64,000 nt of DNA from positions 93,394-157,393 of the forward strand of contig DATLUG010000028.1 in assembly GCA_035533215.1 (NCBI GenBank), written 5' to 3'. The notes beneath the pieces were generated by a model. It had not been told where the DNA came from and made no database searches. It worked only from the letters and a program-made list of their open reading frames with translations. Every line of letters begins with the position of its first letter. The stretch's first letter is position 1. The stretch comes from DAHUZL01 sp035533215 (lineage in GTDB: Bacteria; Chloroflexota; Dormibacteria; Aeolococcales; Bog-877). Positions 26,206 through 33,535 of this stretch are shown here, in pieces. The position numbers and the translations under genes are program-made.

Positions 26206-28269
26206 ATGCCCACCACGACCACCGAACGCGGGCCGGACCCGGCGGTGCTCTGGGAACCCCCAGAGCTGCTGCGGCGCGACTGTGGCATCGCCCAGTACCT
26301 CAGCTGGCTGGGGTCGGCGCGCGACCTCCACTTCCCCGACTACGAGGCCTGCTGGCGCTGGTCGGTGACGGACCTGGACCGGTTCTGGCGCTCCATCTGG
26401 GACCGTTTCGCCGTCGATGCGGACGCCCAGCCCACCGCGGTGCGGGTGGGCGACCGGATGCCGGACGTCCGGTGGTTTCCCGGCGCGACCCTGAACTACG
26501 CCCACCACGCGCTCCGTCACGGCCGCTCCGACCGGCCGGCCGTGGTGCACGTCTCCGAGCTCCGCGGTCCGGCCGAGGTGTCGTGGGCGGAGCTCGAACG
26601 CGAGGTGGCGGCCCTGGCGGCCTGGCTGCGGGAGCAGGGGGTGAGTCCGGGAGACCGGGTCGCCGCCTATCTGCCCAACATCCCGGAGGCGGTGATCGCC
26701 TTCCTCGCCGCCGCCAGCGTCGGGGCGGTGTGGTCGAGCTGCTCGCCCGATTTCGGTGTCCGCAGCGTGGTCGACCGCTTCCGCCAGATCGAGCCCACCG
26801 TTCTCTTCGCGGTCGACGGCTACCGCTACGGCGGTCGCGACTTCGACCGGCGCGAGGTGGTCGACGCGATCGAGGCGGCGCTGCCGTCGGTGCGCCGCAC
26901 CGTCACCGTGGCGCACCTGCGCCGGGGACGGGCGGCCGACACCGATGGGGCTGGCTCCGGGGCCGCCCGGCCCGGCGGCCCCGCCCGCGTTGCCTGGGCG
27001 GAGGTGGTCCGGGGGACGGTTGCGCTGACCTGCACGGCGGTCCCGTTCGAGCACCCGCTCTGGGTGCTGTACTCGTCGGGCACGACCGGACTGCCCAAGC
27101 CGATCGTCCAGAGCCAGGGCGGGATCCTCCTGGAGCATCTGAAGGTCCTCGCGCTCCACCACGACATCCGGCCCGACGACCGCTTCTTCTGGTTCAGCAC
27201 CACCGGCTGGATGATGTGGAACCTCCTGCTGGGCGGGCTCACCCTCGGGGCCACCATCGTGCTCTACGACGGCAGTGCTGCCCATCCCACCAGCGACCGC
27301 CTCTGGCGGCTCGCCGAGGAGACCGGCACCACCGTGCTGGGGACCAGCGCCGCCCAGATCCTGGCCTCCATGAAGGCCGGGGTCCGTCCTGGCGCCGACC
27401 ACGACCTCAGCCGGGTGCGGGCGATCGGATCCACCGGGTCGCCGCTCCCGCCGGAGGGGTTCCGGTGGGTGTACGAGATGGTGAAACCCGACGTCTGGCT
27501 GGCGTCGGTGAGCGGAGGCACCGACGTCTGCACCGGCTTCGCCGTCGGCTGTCCCCTCCTGCCGGTGCGCGCGGGGGTGATCCAGTGCCGGGCGCTGGGG
27601 GCGGCGGTGGCCGCCTACGACGACGTCGGCCACCCGCTCGTCGACGCGGTCGGCGAGCTGGTGGTGGAGCGGCCGATGCCGTCGATGCCGACGGGGTTCT
27701 GGAACGACCCCGGCGGCCGCCGCTACCGTGCCGCCTACTTCGAGATGTACCCAGGGGTCTGGCGCCACGGCGACTGGGTGCGGATCCTCGCCGACGGCGG
27801 GGTGATCATCAGCGGCCGCTCCGACGCCACGATCAACCGGCTCGGGGTGCGGATGGGGACCAGCGAGCTGTACCGGGTGGTCGAGGAGCTCCCCGAGGTC
27901 CAGGACAGCCTGGTGGTCGACCTCGACGACCGGGCCGGCGCCGCCTTCATGCCCCTCTTCGTGGTGCCGGCGCCGGGCTGCGCCGTGGACGACGCGCTGC
28001 GGGAGCGGATCCGCCGTCTGCTGCGGCGGGAGCTGTCGCCCCGCCACGTCCCCGATGCCATCATCGCGGTGGCGGCGATCCCGCGCACGCTCTCGGGCAA
28101 GAAGCTGGAGGTGCCGGTGAAGCGCCTCCTCCAGGGCGAGCCGGTGGAGGCGGCGGTGAGTCGGGACGCGATCCAGGACCCCCGGGCGCTGGAGCCGTTC
28201 CTCGCCTACGCAGCGGAGCGGCGGCGCGCGGCGGCGGCGGGGGCCGACGCGGTCGCGGGCGGAGGGTAG
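26206..28269 (+). CDS. Acetoacetate-CoA ligase (acetoacetyl-CoA synthetase)
   Basis: A 687-aa ANL-superfamily enzyme that activates acetoacetate (or a related 3-oxo acid) to the CoA thioester via an adenylate. The AMP-binding P-loop-like motif LYSSGTTGLPKPI is near residue 288. FWFSTTGWMMWN and SVSGGTDVCTGF are motifs shared with acetoacetyl-CoA synthetases, the hinge region SGRSDATINRLGVRMG is near 535, and the C-terminal catalytic lysine is in TLSGKKLEVPVK near 631. The N-terminal extension with SWLGSARDLHF and RWSVTDLDRFW is typical of this subfamily. A TATCCT hexamer at 26162-26167 is a candidate -10. It is divergent from the PKS. Confidence 0.9.
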   Translation: MPTTTTERGPDPAVLWEPPELLRRDCGIAQYLSWLGSARDLHFPDYEACWRWSVTDLDRFWRSIWDRFAVDADAQPTAVRVGDRMPDVRWFPGATLNYAHHALRHGRSDRPAVVHVSELRGPAEVSWAELEREVAALAAWLREQGVSPGDRVAAYLPNIPEAVIAFLAAASVGAVWSSCSPDFGVRSVVDRFRQIEPTVLFAVDGYRYGGRDFDRREVVDAIEAALPSVRRTVTVAHLRRGRAADTDGAGSGAARPGGPARVAWAEVVRGTVALTCTAVPFEHPLWVLYSSGTTGLPKPIVQSQGGILLEHLKVLALHHDIRPDDRFFWFSTTGWMMWNLLLGGLTLGATIVLYDGSAAHPTSDRLWRLAEETGTTVLGTSAAQILASMKAGVRPGADHDLSRVRAIGSTGSPLPPEGFRWVYEMVKPDVWLASVSGGTDVCTGFAVGCPLLPVRAGVIQCRALGAAVAAYDDVGHPLVDAVGELVVERPMPSMPTGFWNDPGGRRYRAAYFEMYPGVWRHGDWVRILADGGVIISGRSDATINRLGVRMGTSELYRVVEELPEVQDSLVVDLDDRAGAAFMPLFVVPAPGCAVDDALRERIRRLLRRELSPRHVPDAIIAVAAIPRTLSGKKLEVPVKRLLQGEPVEAAVSRDAIQDPRALEPFLAYAAERRRAAAAGADAVAGGG

Positions 28270-28273
28270 CGAG

Positions 28274-29470
28274 CTGCGGTGGCGGTGCTGGGGGCGCGTC
28301 CCCGGATTCCTCGGCGCCCTGGCGATCCTGGCGGTCGGCGGAGCCCTGCCGGCCGGCGGGGCGGTGGCAGCCGCCAGGACCCCCCCGGTGCGGCCATCCG
28401 TCCCCCGCGGAGACGCGGCGGCCCGGCCGGTGTGCGCCCGGGGCCAGGCCGCGCTGCCCGTTCCCGGAGTGGTGTCGCCGGACCCGGTCCTCCAGCTGGC
28501 GAGCGGGCTCGACCAGCCCGACGACCTCCTCTCGTCCGGGGACCTGCTCCTCGTCGGTGAGTACGGGAGCGGCACGATCGCCCGCGTCGACGGCCCGGGT
28601 GGGCGGCTCGTGCCGCTCCCCGCCCGGGTGCCCGAGGTCGAGGGGCTCGCGCTCGCCGGCCCGACGCTCCTCGCCGCCGACCAGTTGCACGACCGGGTGG
28701 TCGCGGTGACCGGCCGCACCGTGCGCACCCGCTTCCAGCTGCGGCCGGTGGCGGGGGTGGAGGGGGTCGACAGCGTCGCCACCGCCGGCGGCGCCCTCGT
28801 CGTGCCCGACAGCGCCCGCGGAGCCGTCGACCTGCTCGCCCGGAGCGGCCGGGTGGTGCGACGCCTCACGGGGTTCGACCGACCCACCGGCGTCTGGCCC
28901 ACCGCCGACGGGACGATGCTGGTCGCCGACGAGAACGCCGGCACCGTGCTGCGGGTGCAGCCGGACGGTGCCCGCACGGTCCTCGCCCGGGGGCTCGACC
29001 TGCCCGATGACGTCGCCCGCCGTGGGAGCGGCCCGCTGTACGTCATCGCCATCGGCTCGGACGCGCTCGACACCGTGGCCGGAGGCAGTGCGCAGGAGCT
29101 GGTCGGCGGCCTCGGGCAGCCGCAGGGGCTCGCGCTCGACGGCGCCGGCAACCCGGTGGTGACGGAGTCCAGCGCGGGCCGGGTCGACCTGGTGGTCGTC
29201 AACGTCGCCCTGGTGCCGTCGGGCCCGGTCGCCGCGGTGGCGCGGGGCGCGCGGCTGTGCGTGCAGCTGGCGCGCGGCCCCGGGTATCACCTGCCGGTCA
29301 CCATCCTCCCCGGTCGCGGCTACCGGGTGGTCGCGCAGCCCGGCCGCGGCGACCGCGGCGAGGTGCTCCCAGGCCGCTGCACCACCACCTGCCGGGTCCG
29401 GGTGGCGGTGCGGTCCGGCCGCCTGACCGGCGCGACCTGGCTCGCCTACCGGACGGTCTCGACCGGCTGA
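28274..29470 (+). CDS. Secreted NHL/SMP-30-like beta-propeller protein, CTG start inferred
   Basis: A repeat protein with recurring blades such as GLDQPDDLLSSGDLLLVGEYGSGTI, GFDRPTGVWPTADGTMLVADENAGTVLRV and GLGQPQGLALDGAGNPVVTESSAGRV, i.e. an NHL or gluconolactonase-like propeller of about 5-6 blades, then a beta-rich C-terminal domain with two Cys (RCTTTCRV). No enzyme residues are assigned. In frame upstream of the first GTG (28364) is a good signal peptide (basic RWRCWGR, hydrophobic FLGALAILAVGGALPAGG, AVAAA cleavage zone). Its only plausible start is CTG 28274, with GGAGGG seven bases before. It begins four bases after the acetoacetyl-CoA synthetase stop. Confidence 0.72.
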   Translation: MRWRCWGRVPGFLGALAILAVGGALPAGGAVAAARTPPVRPSVPRGDAAARPVCARGQAALPVPGVVSPDPVLQLASGLDQPDDLLSSGDLLLVGEYGSGTIARVDGPGGRLVPLPARVPEVEGLALAGPTLLAADQLHDRVVAVTGRTVRTRFQLRPVAGVEGVDSVATAGGALVVPDSARGAVDLLARSGRVVRRLTGFDRPTGVWPTADGTMLVADENAGTVLRVQPDGARTVLARGLDLPDDVARRGSGPLYVIAIGSDALDTVAGGSAQELVGGLGQPQGLALDGAGNPVVTESSAGRVDLVVVNVALVPSGPVAAVARGARLCVQLARGPGYHLPVTILPGRGYRVVAQPGRGDRGEVLPGRCTTTCRVRVAVRSGRLTGATWLAYRTVSTG

Positions 29471-29480
29471 CCCGGCTCAA

Positions 29481-29502
29481 CCGGCTCAACCGGCTGAGCC
29501 GG
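29481..29502 (+). terminator. Hairpin downstream of the beta-propeller gene
   Basis: CCGGCTCA and TGAGCCGG form an 8-bp perfect stem around a 6-base loop, 10 bases after the stop codon. It is built on three tandem copies of a CCGGCTCAA-like unit. No T-run follows, so it may be a weak or factor-dependent terminator. Confidence 0.5.
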
Positions 29503-30285
29503 CGCGAAGGGAGACCCGCTCCGCCAGCGGCGTCGATCAGGTCCGACCGACTGGGCCGATTGCGTGGCAGGGCCGTCCGGCGACGCAGCCGACCGCGTTC
29601 GGCGCCACCGCCGCACCGGCGTGGGCGGCCGCACCGAGATGGACCGCGCCTCCGGTCCACTCGGCCGCCGCCGGCGCGACGCTGACCGGGCCGTGGCCGA
29701 GGGCAGGGCGCGCCGGCCGGCCGCTGGCCGAGCGCCAGCGACGCCGACGACGACCGGCACGCGATCGGCTGGAGGGCTGCCCAGGACCGGTGCGCAGGCG
29801 GAGGCGACTGCGTCGTGCGCCCGGCGATCCCGTCCCACCTCTGGACGATGCCGACGGCCGTCCCGGCCGCGCTCTCCTCCCCGCCGCCGGTGCGGCCGTG
29901 GGTCGCCGCCGGGCACGCGGCGTCGCTCAGGACTCCGCGCCGCCTCGCCGCCGGGCTCGGCGTTCAGCGCGCCCCGTCCCACTGCAGGAGGGATGGGGTC
30001 GGGTGGGGCCGAAGAGCGCCGAGCCCCGGTCCGTCAGCCGCGGGCGGCGGGGAGGCACGCGGCCCCCACCACCGGCAGGGGCGCGGACCACCATCGCGAA
30101 CGTCCCACCGTTCCACCCACCCGCCCTGGGGACCGGTCCGGTACCCGCCGGAGACGCTCGCCGCCGCCGACGACGAGCCGTCGTCCGCGAGCGGGTCGTG
30201 GGCGAGCGTGCGCCGGGTCGCGACGAGGCGGCCCGGACGCCCTCCCTGCGGCTGGTGCCCGCCCCGGTGGTGGCCCGAGCGGGGA
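29503..30285. other. Unassigned 783-bp stretch
   Basis: Between the beta-propeller gene and the end of the kinase-aminotransferase gene, which faces it. Frames here are Arg/Pro-rich shadows; no domain, RNA or repeat seen. Confidence 0.4.
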
Positions 30286-32706
30286 TCAGCCCGGGACCGC
30301 GGCGGCCGCAGGGTCCCGACCGCCGGTGACCTCGGCCAGCGCCCGGGCGAGGGTGTCGGCGATCCGGTCCGCGTCGGCCTCGCCGATCACGAGCGGTGGC
30401 CGCACCTTCAGCACGTTGGCGTCGGGACCGGTGGATCCGATCAGGACCCCCAGGTCCCGCATCCGGTTGACGACGGCGTGGGCGAGGGGCGTCGCCGCCG
30501 CCCGGGTGGTGCGGTCGAGGACCAGCTCGACGCCGATCAGCAGCCCCATCGCCCGGACCTCGCCGATCTCCGGGCACGACGACCGGAGCGCCTCCAGGCG
30601 GCCCTGCAGACGGGCCCCCATCTCGCGGGCGTTGTCGAGGAGGGTCTCCGTCTCGATCACCCGGAGCACCGCCAGGCCGGCCTCGCACGCCACCGGGTTG
30701 CCGCCGAAGGTGCTGAACCACTCGGTGGCGCGCGCGAACCGCTCGGCGATTTCGGCCCGCGTCACCACCGCTGCCACCGGGTGGCCACCGCCCATCGGCT
30801 TGCCCAAGGTGACGATGTCGGGGGTGACCCCGTGGAGCTGGAACCCCCAGAGGTGGGCGCCGGAACGCCCGAACCCGGCCTGGACCTCGTCGGCGACGAA
30901 CAGGCCCCCGGCGGCCCGCCAACGGCGGACGGCGTCCTGGAGGTAGGCGGGGGGCGGCCGCAGGATCCCGTCGCTGGTGAAGCCCGCGTCGATCAGCATC
31001 GCCGCCGGGCGATGGCCCGCGCGGGCCAGCTGGTCCACCGCCTCGTCCACGTGGGCCGCATACCGCTCCGCCCAGTCGGCCTGCTCGCTCCGGTGGCGGC
31101 CGCGATAGCCGTCGGGGGCCGGCAGGACGGCGATGTGGGCGGGACGCGTCGCGCCCCGCCACTCCGACGGCGTGAGGTCGGCCACCGCCTGGGTCGCCCC
31201 GTGGTAGGCGCTGGCGGTGACCAGCCCACCGGTCCCGCCGGTGAAGCTGGTGGCGAGTCGCCAGGCGAGGTCGTTGGCCTCGCTGCCGGAGTTGACGAAC
31301 ATGACGGTGTCCAGGCCGCCGGAGAGGGTCGCGATCAGCCGCTCCGCCAGCTCCAGGGCCGACCGGTGCAGGTAGCGCACGTTGGTGTTGAGCGACCGCA
31401 CCTGGGCGGTGATCGCGCGCACCACCTCGGGGTGACAGTGGCCCACCACCGGGACGTTGTTGTAGGCGTCGAGGTAGGCGTGTCCGTCGGCGTCGAAGAG
31501 CCAGGCCCCGGCGCCGCGCACCAGGTGGAGCGGACGGTCGTAGGAGAGCGGTGAGATGGCGGCGCCGAAGAGCCGGCGCCGGCGCTCGACCAGCTCGTCC
31601 ACCGGGGTCGGGGTGGCCCGGTCCGCCGCGGCCTCGTCGACCCAGGGACCGGTCGCGGCAGCCCGCACCCGCACCCGCCACCGTTCCAGCCCCATCGCCT
31701 CGACCTGTCCGAAGATGGACCAGATCCCGGCCTCCCAGCCCCTCACGTACTCGGCGCAGTCGGGGTACTGACGGGCCCGCCAGACGGCCAGGATGGCGCT
31801 GGTGGCCCAGCGGGCGAGCAGGAGCTCGGGGAGGATCTCGACCTCCATCTCCTCCAGCGGGGTCACCGAGCCGAAGCCCGCGCAGAGGGCGCCGAGGGCC
31901 GCCAGGGGGTCGGGTCGGTCGACCACCAGCTCGGCGGTGGCGACGAGGTCCGACACCACCGCCGAATGGACCATGTCGCCGAAGTCCAGGATCCCGGTGA
32001 CCCGATGCTGGGGGTCGAAGACGGCATTGTCCAGGGTCAGGTCGCCGTGGATCAGCTGGGACCGGAGGAGGGGGTAGACCGGCAGCGCCCGGGACTCGAA
32101 CGCGTCCAGCGCGCGGGCCAGGATCGCCCGCCGCCCGGGGTCGTCGACGCGGGCGAGCGGGCCGCGCAGCCGGGGCGCCTCCCGAGCGCTCCAGAGCAGG
32201 GCATGGCCCGCGGCGGGGTGGAAGAACCCCCGCAGGGCTCGGCCGAGGCGCGCCGAGACCGCCCCGAAGGCGTGGACCGCAGTCAGGTCGAGGTCGGGCC
32301 CCTCGAGGTGCTGGCCGGGCATGAACGTCAGCAGCCGGACGATGTGGGACGCGCCCTCGGCACCGGCGATGGTGGGATGGCGGGCGCCGTCGGTGGCGGC
32401 GAGCGGCGTCATCACCGGGAGGGCGGGGTCGGTCCTGGCGACGTGGAGCATGGCCTGCGTCTGCATCGAGACGGCGGCGGGATCCTCGGCGGCGTTGCTG
32501 ATCTTGAGGAGTACATCGGTCCCGGTCCCGGTCGCGATGCGAAAGTTCTGGTCGCGCTCGCTGACCAGCATCGAGGCGGTGCCGCCGACACCGAAGACCT
32601 CGCGGGCGATCCGCTCCGCGTCCGCATCGGTGAACCGCGGCAGCGGCGCGTCGAGGGTGTCGAACGCCCCGGAGGTGGGCGGGGGCGGCACCGCCACGTC
32701 GGTCAC
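30286..32706 (-). CDS. Fused aminoglycoside-phosphotransferase-like kinase and class III aminotransferase
   Basis: An 806-aa two-domain protein. Residues about 25-320 are an APH/choline kinase-like fold with the catalytic loop LIHGDLTLDNAVF and DFGDMVHS metal motif. From about 390 a PLP class III aminotransferase follows: YLDAYNNVPVVGHCHPEV, VNSGSEANDLAWRLA, VADEVQAGFGRSG and the PLP lysine in TLGKPMGGGHPVA near residue 633. The architecture recalls fusions in which a kinase phosphorylates an amino-alcohol or hydroxylysine and a phospholyase-type PLP enzyme eliminates phosphate. Larger relatives have a peptidase-like middle domain absent here. Its GTG start lies six bases after TATCAT, implying a leaderless mRNA. 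Confidence 0.85.
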   Translation of the reverse strand: MTDVAVPPPPTSGAFDTLDAPLPRFTDADAERIAREVFGVGGTASMLVSERDQNFRIATGTGTDVLLKISNAAEDPAAVSMQTQAMLHVARTDPALPVMTPLAATDGARHPTIAGAEGASHIVRLLTFMPGQHLEGPDLDLTAVHAFGAVSARLGRALRGFFHPAAGHALLWSAREAPRLRGPLARVDDPGRRAILARALDAFESRALPVYPLLRSQLIHGDLTLDNAVFDPQHRVTGILDFGDMVHSAVVSDLVATAELVVDRPDPLAALGALCAGFGSVTPLEEMEVEILPELLLARWATSAILAVWRARQYPDCAEYVRGWEAGIWSIFGQVEAMGLERWRVRVRAAATGPWVDEAAADRATPTPVDELVERRRRLFGAAISPLSYDRPLHLVRGAGAWLFDADGHAYLDAYNNVPVVGHCHPEVVRAITAQVRSLNTNVRYLHRSALELAERLIATLSGGLDTVMFVNSGSEANDLAWRLATSFTGGTGGLVTASAYHGATQAVADLTPSEWRGATRPAHIAVLPAPDGYRGRHRSEQADWAERYAAHVDEAVDQLARAGHRPAAMLIDAGFTSDGILRPPPAYLQDAVRRWRAAGGLFVADEVQAGFGRSGAHLWGFQLHGVTPDIVTLGKPMGGGHPVAAVVTRAEIAERFARATEWFSTFGGNPVACEAGLAVLRVIETETLLDNAREMGARLQGRLEALRSSCPEIGEVRAMGLLIGVELVLDRTTRAAATPLAHAVVNRMRDLGVLIGSTGPDANVLKVRPPLVIGEADADRIADTLARALAEVTGGRDPAAAAVPG

Positions 32707-32712
32707 GCGGTC

Positions 32713-32718
32713 ATGATA
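32713..32718 (-). promoter_or_regulatory. Candidate -10 box, kinase-aminotransferase gene
   Basis: TATCAT on the minus strand, six bases before the GTG start at 32706, which would place the transcription start at the start codon. Confidence 0.45.
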
Positions 32719-32756
32719 GCCGCCACCGGTGGGCGGCCCTGCACGGCCAGCCGAGT

Positions 32757-33143
32757 TCAGTCGATCCGGACCGGCCGCCACTCGCCGTGGTGGTCGGAGC
32801 AGGCGCCGCGCCGTCCCCCGGACCGGCTGTAGGTCCGGTCGCGGCACTCCACCATGTACCCGCGACCGGCCCAGAAGGCACCGATGCAGCGGAAGTACCG
32901 GCACACCGCCCGCGCCGGGTGGAGGATCAGCCGTCCGCGCGGGCACAGGGTGTAGTGGAAGGGGTTGGGGGGCGCCCCGCAGCGGCCGGCGACGGTTCCC
33001 GCATGGCGGGATGAAGCCGGTGCGGTGGGTCCGGCGGCCGCTGCCTGCCAGCCGCCGGCGAGTGCCAGTGACGCCCCGCACGCCATCGCTGCCACCAGCC
33101 TGGGGAGGGTGCGGCGGAGCGCTGCAGGCGGATGGGACGGCAT
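32757..33143 (-). CDS. Small secreted Cys-rich protein (DUF3761-like C-terminus)
   Basis: A 128-aa protein with signal peptide (RRTLPRLVAAMACGASLALAGG, cleavage near residue 36) and a Cys-rich mature part: GRCGAPPNPFHYTLCPRG, CRYFRC, and a terminal VECRDRTYSRSGGRRGACSDHHGEW segment. The last part resembles the C-RDGTYS-x-GACSHHGG pattern of DUF3761 and similar secreted domains. Function unknown. GGAGG seven to eight bases before the ATG at 33143 supports this start over an upstream one. Confidence 0.65.
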   Translation of the reverse strand: MPSHPPAALRRTLPRLVAAMACGASLALAGGWQAAAAGPTAPASSRHAGTVAGRCGAPPNPFHYTLCPRGRLILHPARAVCRYFRCIGAFWAGRGYMVECRDRTYSRSGGRRGACSDHHGEWRPVRID

Positions 33144-33457
33144 GGCGAGACCTCCTGACCGGGCCCAGGGCGTTCGAGGCCCACGGTAGTCGATCGCCTC
33201 CGCCCTGGTGGCCACACCGTCCCAGCGGGCCGGGGCCGCGCTATCCTCCGGTCGACGGACCGGTGGCCGCGGGGAGGACCTGGTGCCAAGGGTCTACGGG
33301 CGGGTGGGGTGCTGGCCGGCCGGGCTCGGGTGCGGCTGCCCGTTCGTTCCCGCCCTCGTCGCCGCGGCCGTCCGGGGAACGGGCGGCGCGCCGCCGACGG
33401 GCCCGAGGCCGCCGCGCGGCGATCTCGGCCAGCCCCGGCGGGGTGTCAAATCCTCCC

Positions 33458-33486
33458 TTGACCGGCCGTTGTCGACAATCTATGAT
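33458..33486 (+). promoter_or_regulatory. Sigma-70-like promoter for the oligopeptide-binding protein
   Basis: TTGACC (33458-33463), 17-base spacer, TATGAT (33481-33486): the best-matched promoter in the window. The start of transcription would be about 33493, giving a leader of about 43 bases before the ATG at 33536. The leader includes an inverted GATCGAC/GTCGATC pair (33484-33490, 33505-33511) and an AGGAGG ribosome site. Confidence 0.75.
33469..33478. promoter_or_regulatory. Palindrome in the promoter spacer, possible operator
   Basis: TTGTCGACAA is a perfect 10-bp palindrome lying entirely between the -35 and -10 hexamers. This is where a dimeric repressor (for example GntR-type) would block polymerase. 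No regulator gene is adjacent. Inference from position and symmetry. Confidence 0.4.
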
Positions 33487-33535
33487 CGACATCCTAGAGA
33501 CGGCGTCGATCGCCGGTCGAGGGTAGGAGGGGACC

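Noticed and set aside
24910..29202. 1430-aa minus-strand frame covering the PKS and the region beyond
   Set aside because: Only the last 389 codons (PKS) are real; the rest is antisense to acetoacetyl-CoA synthetase and the beta-propeller gene.
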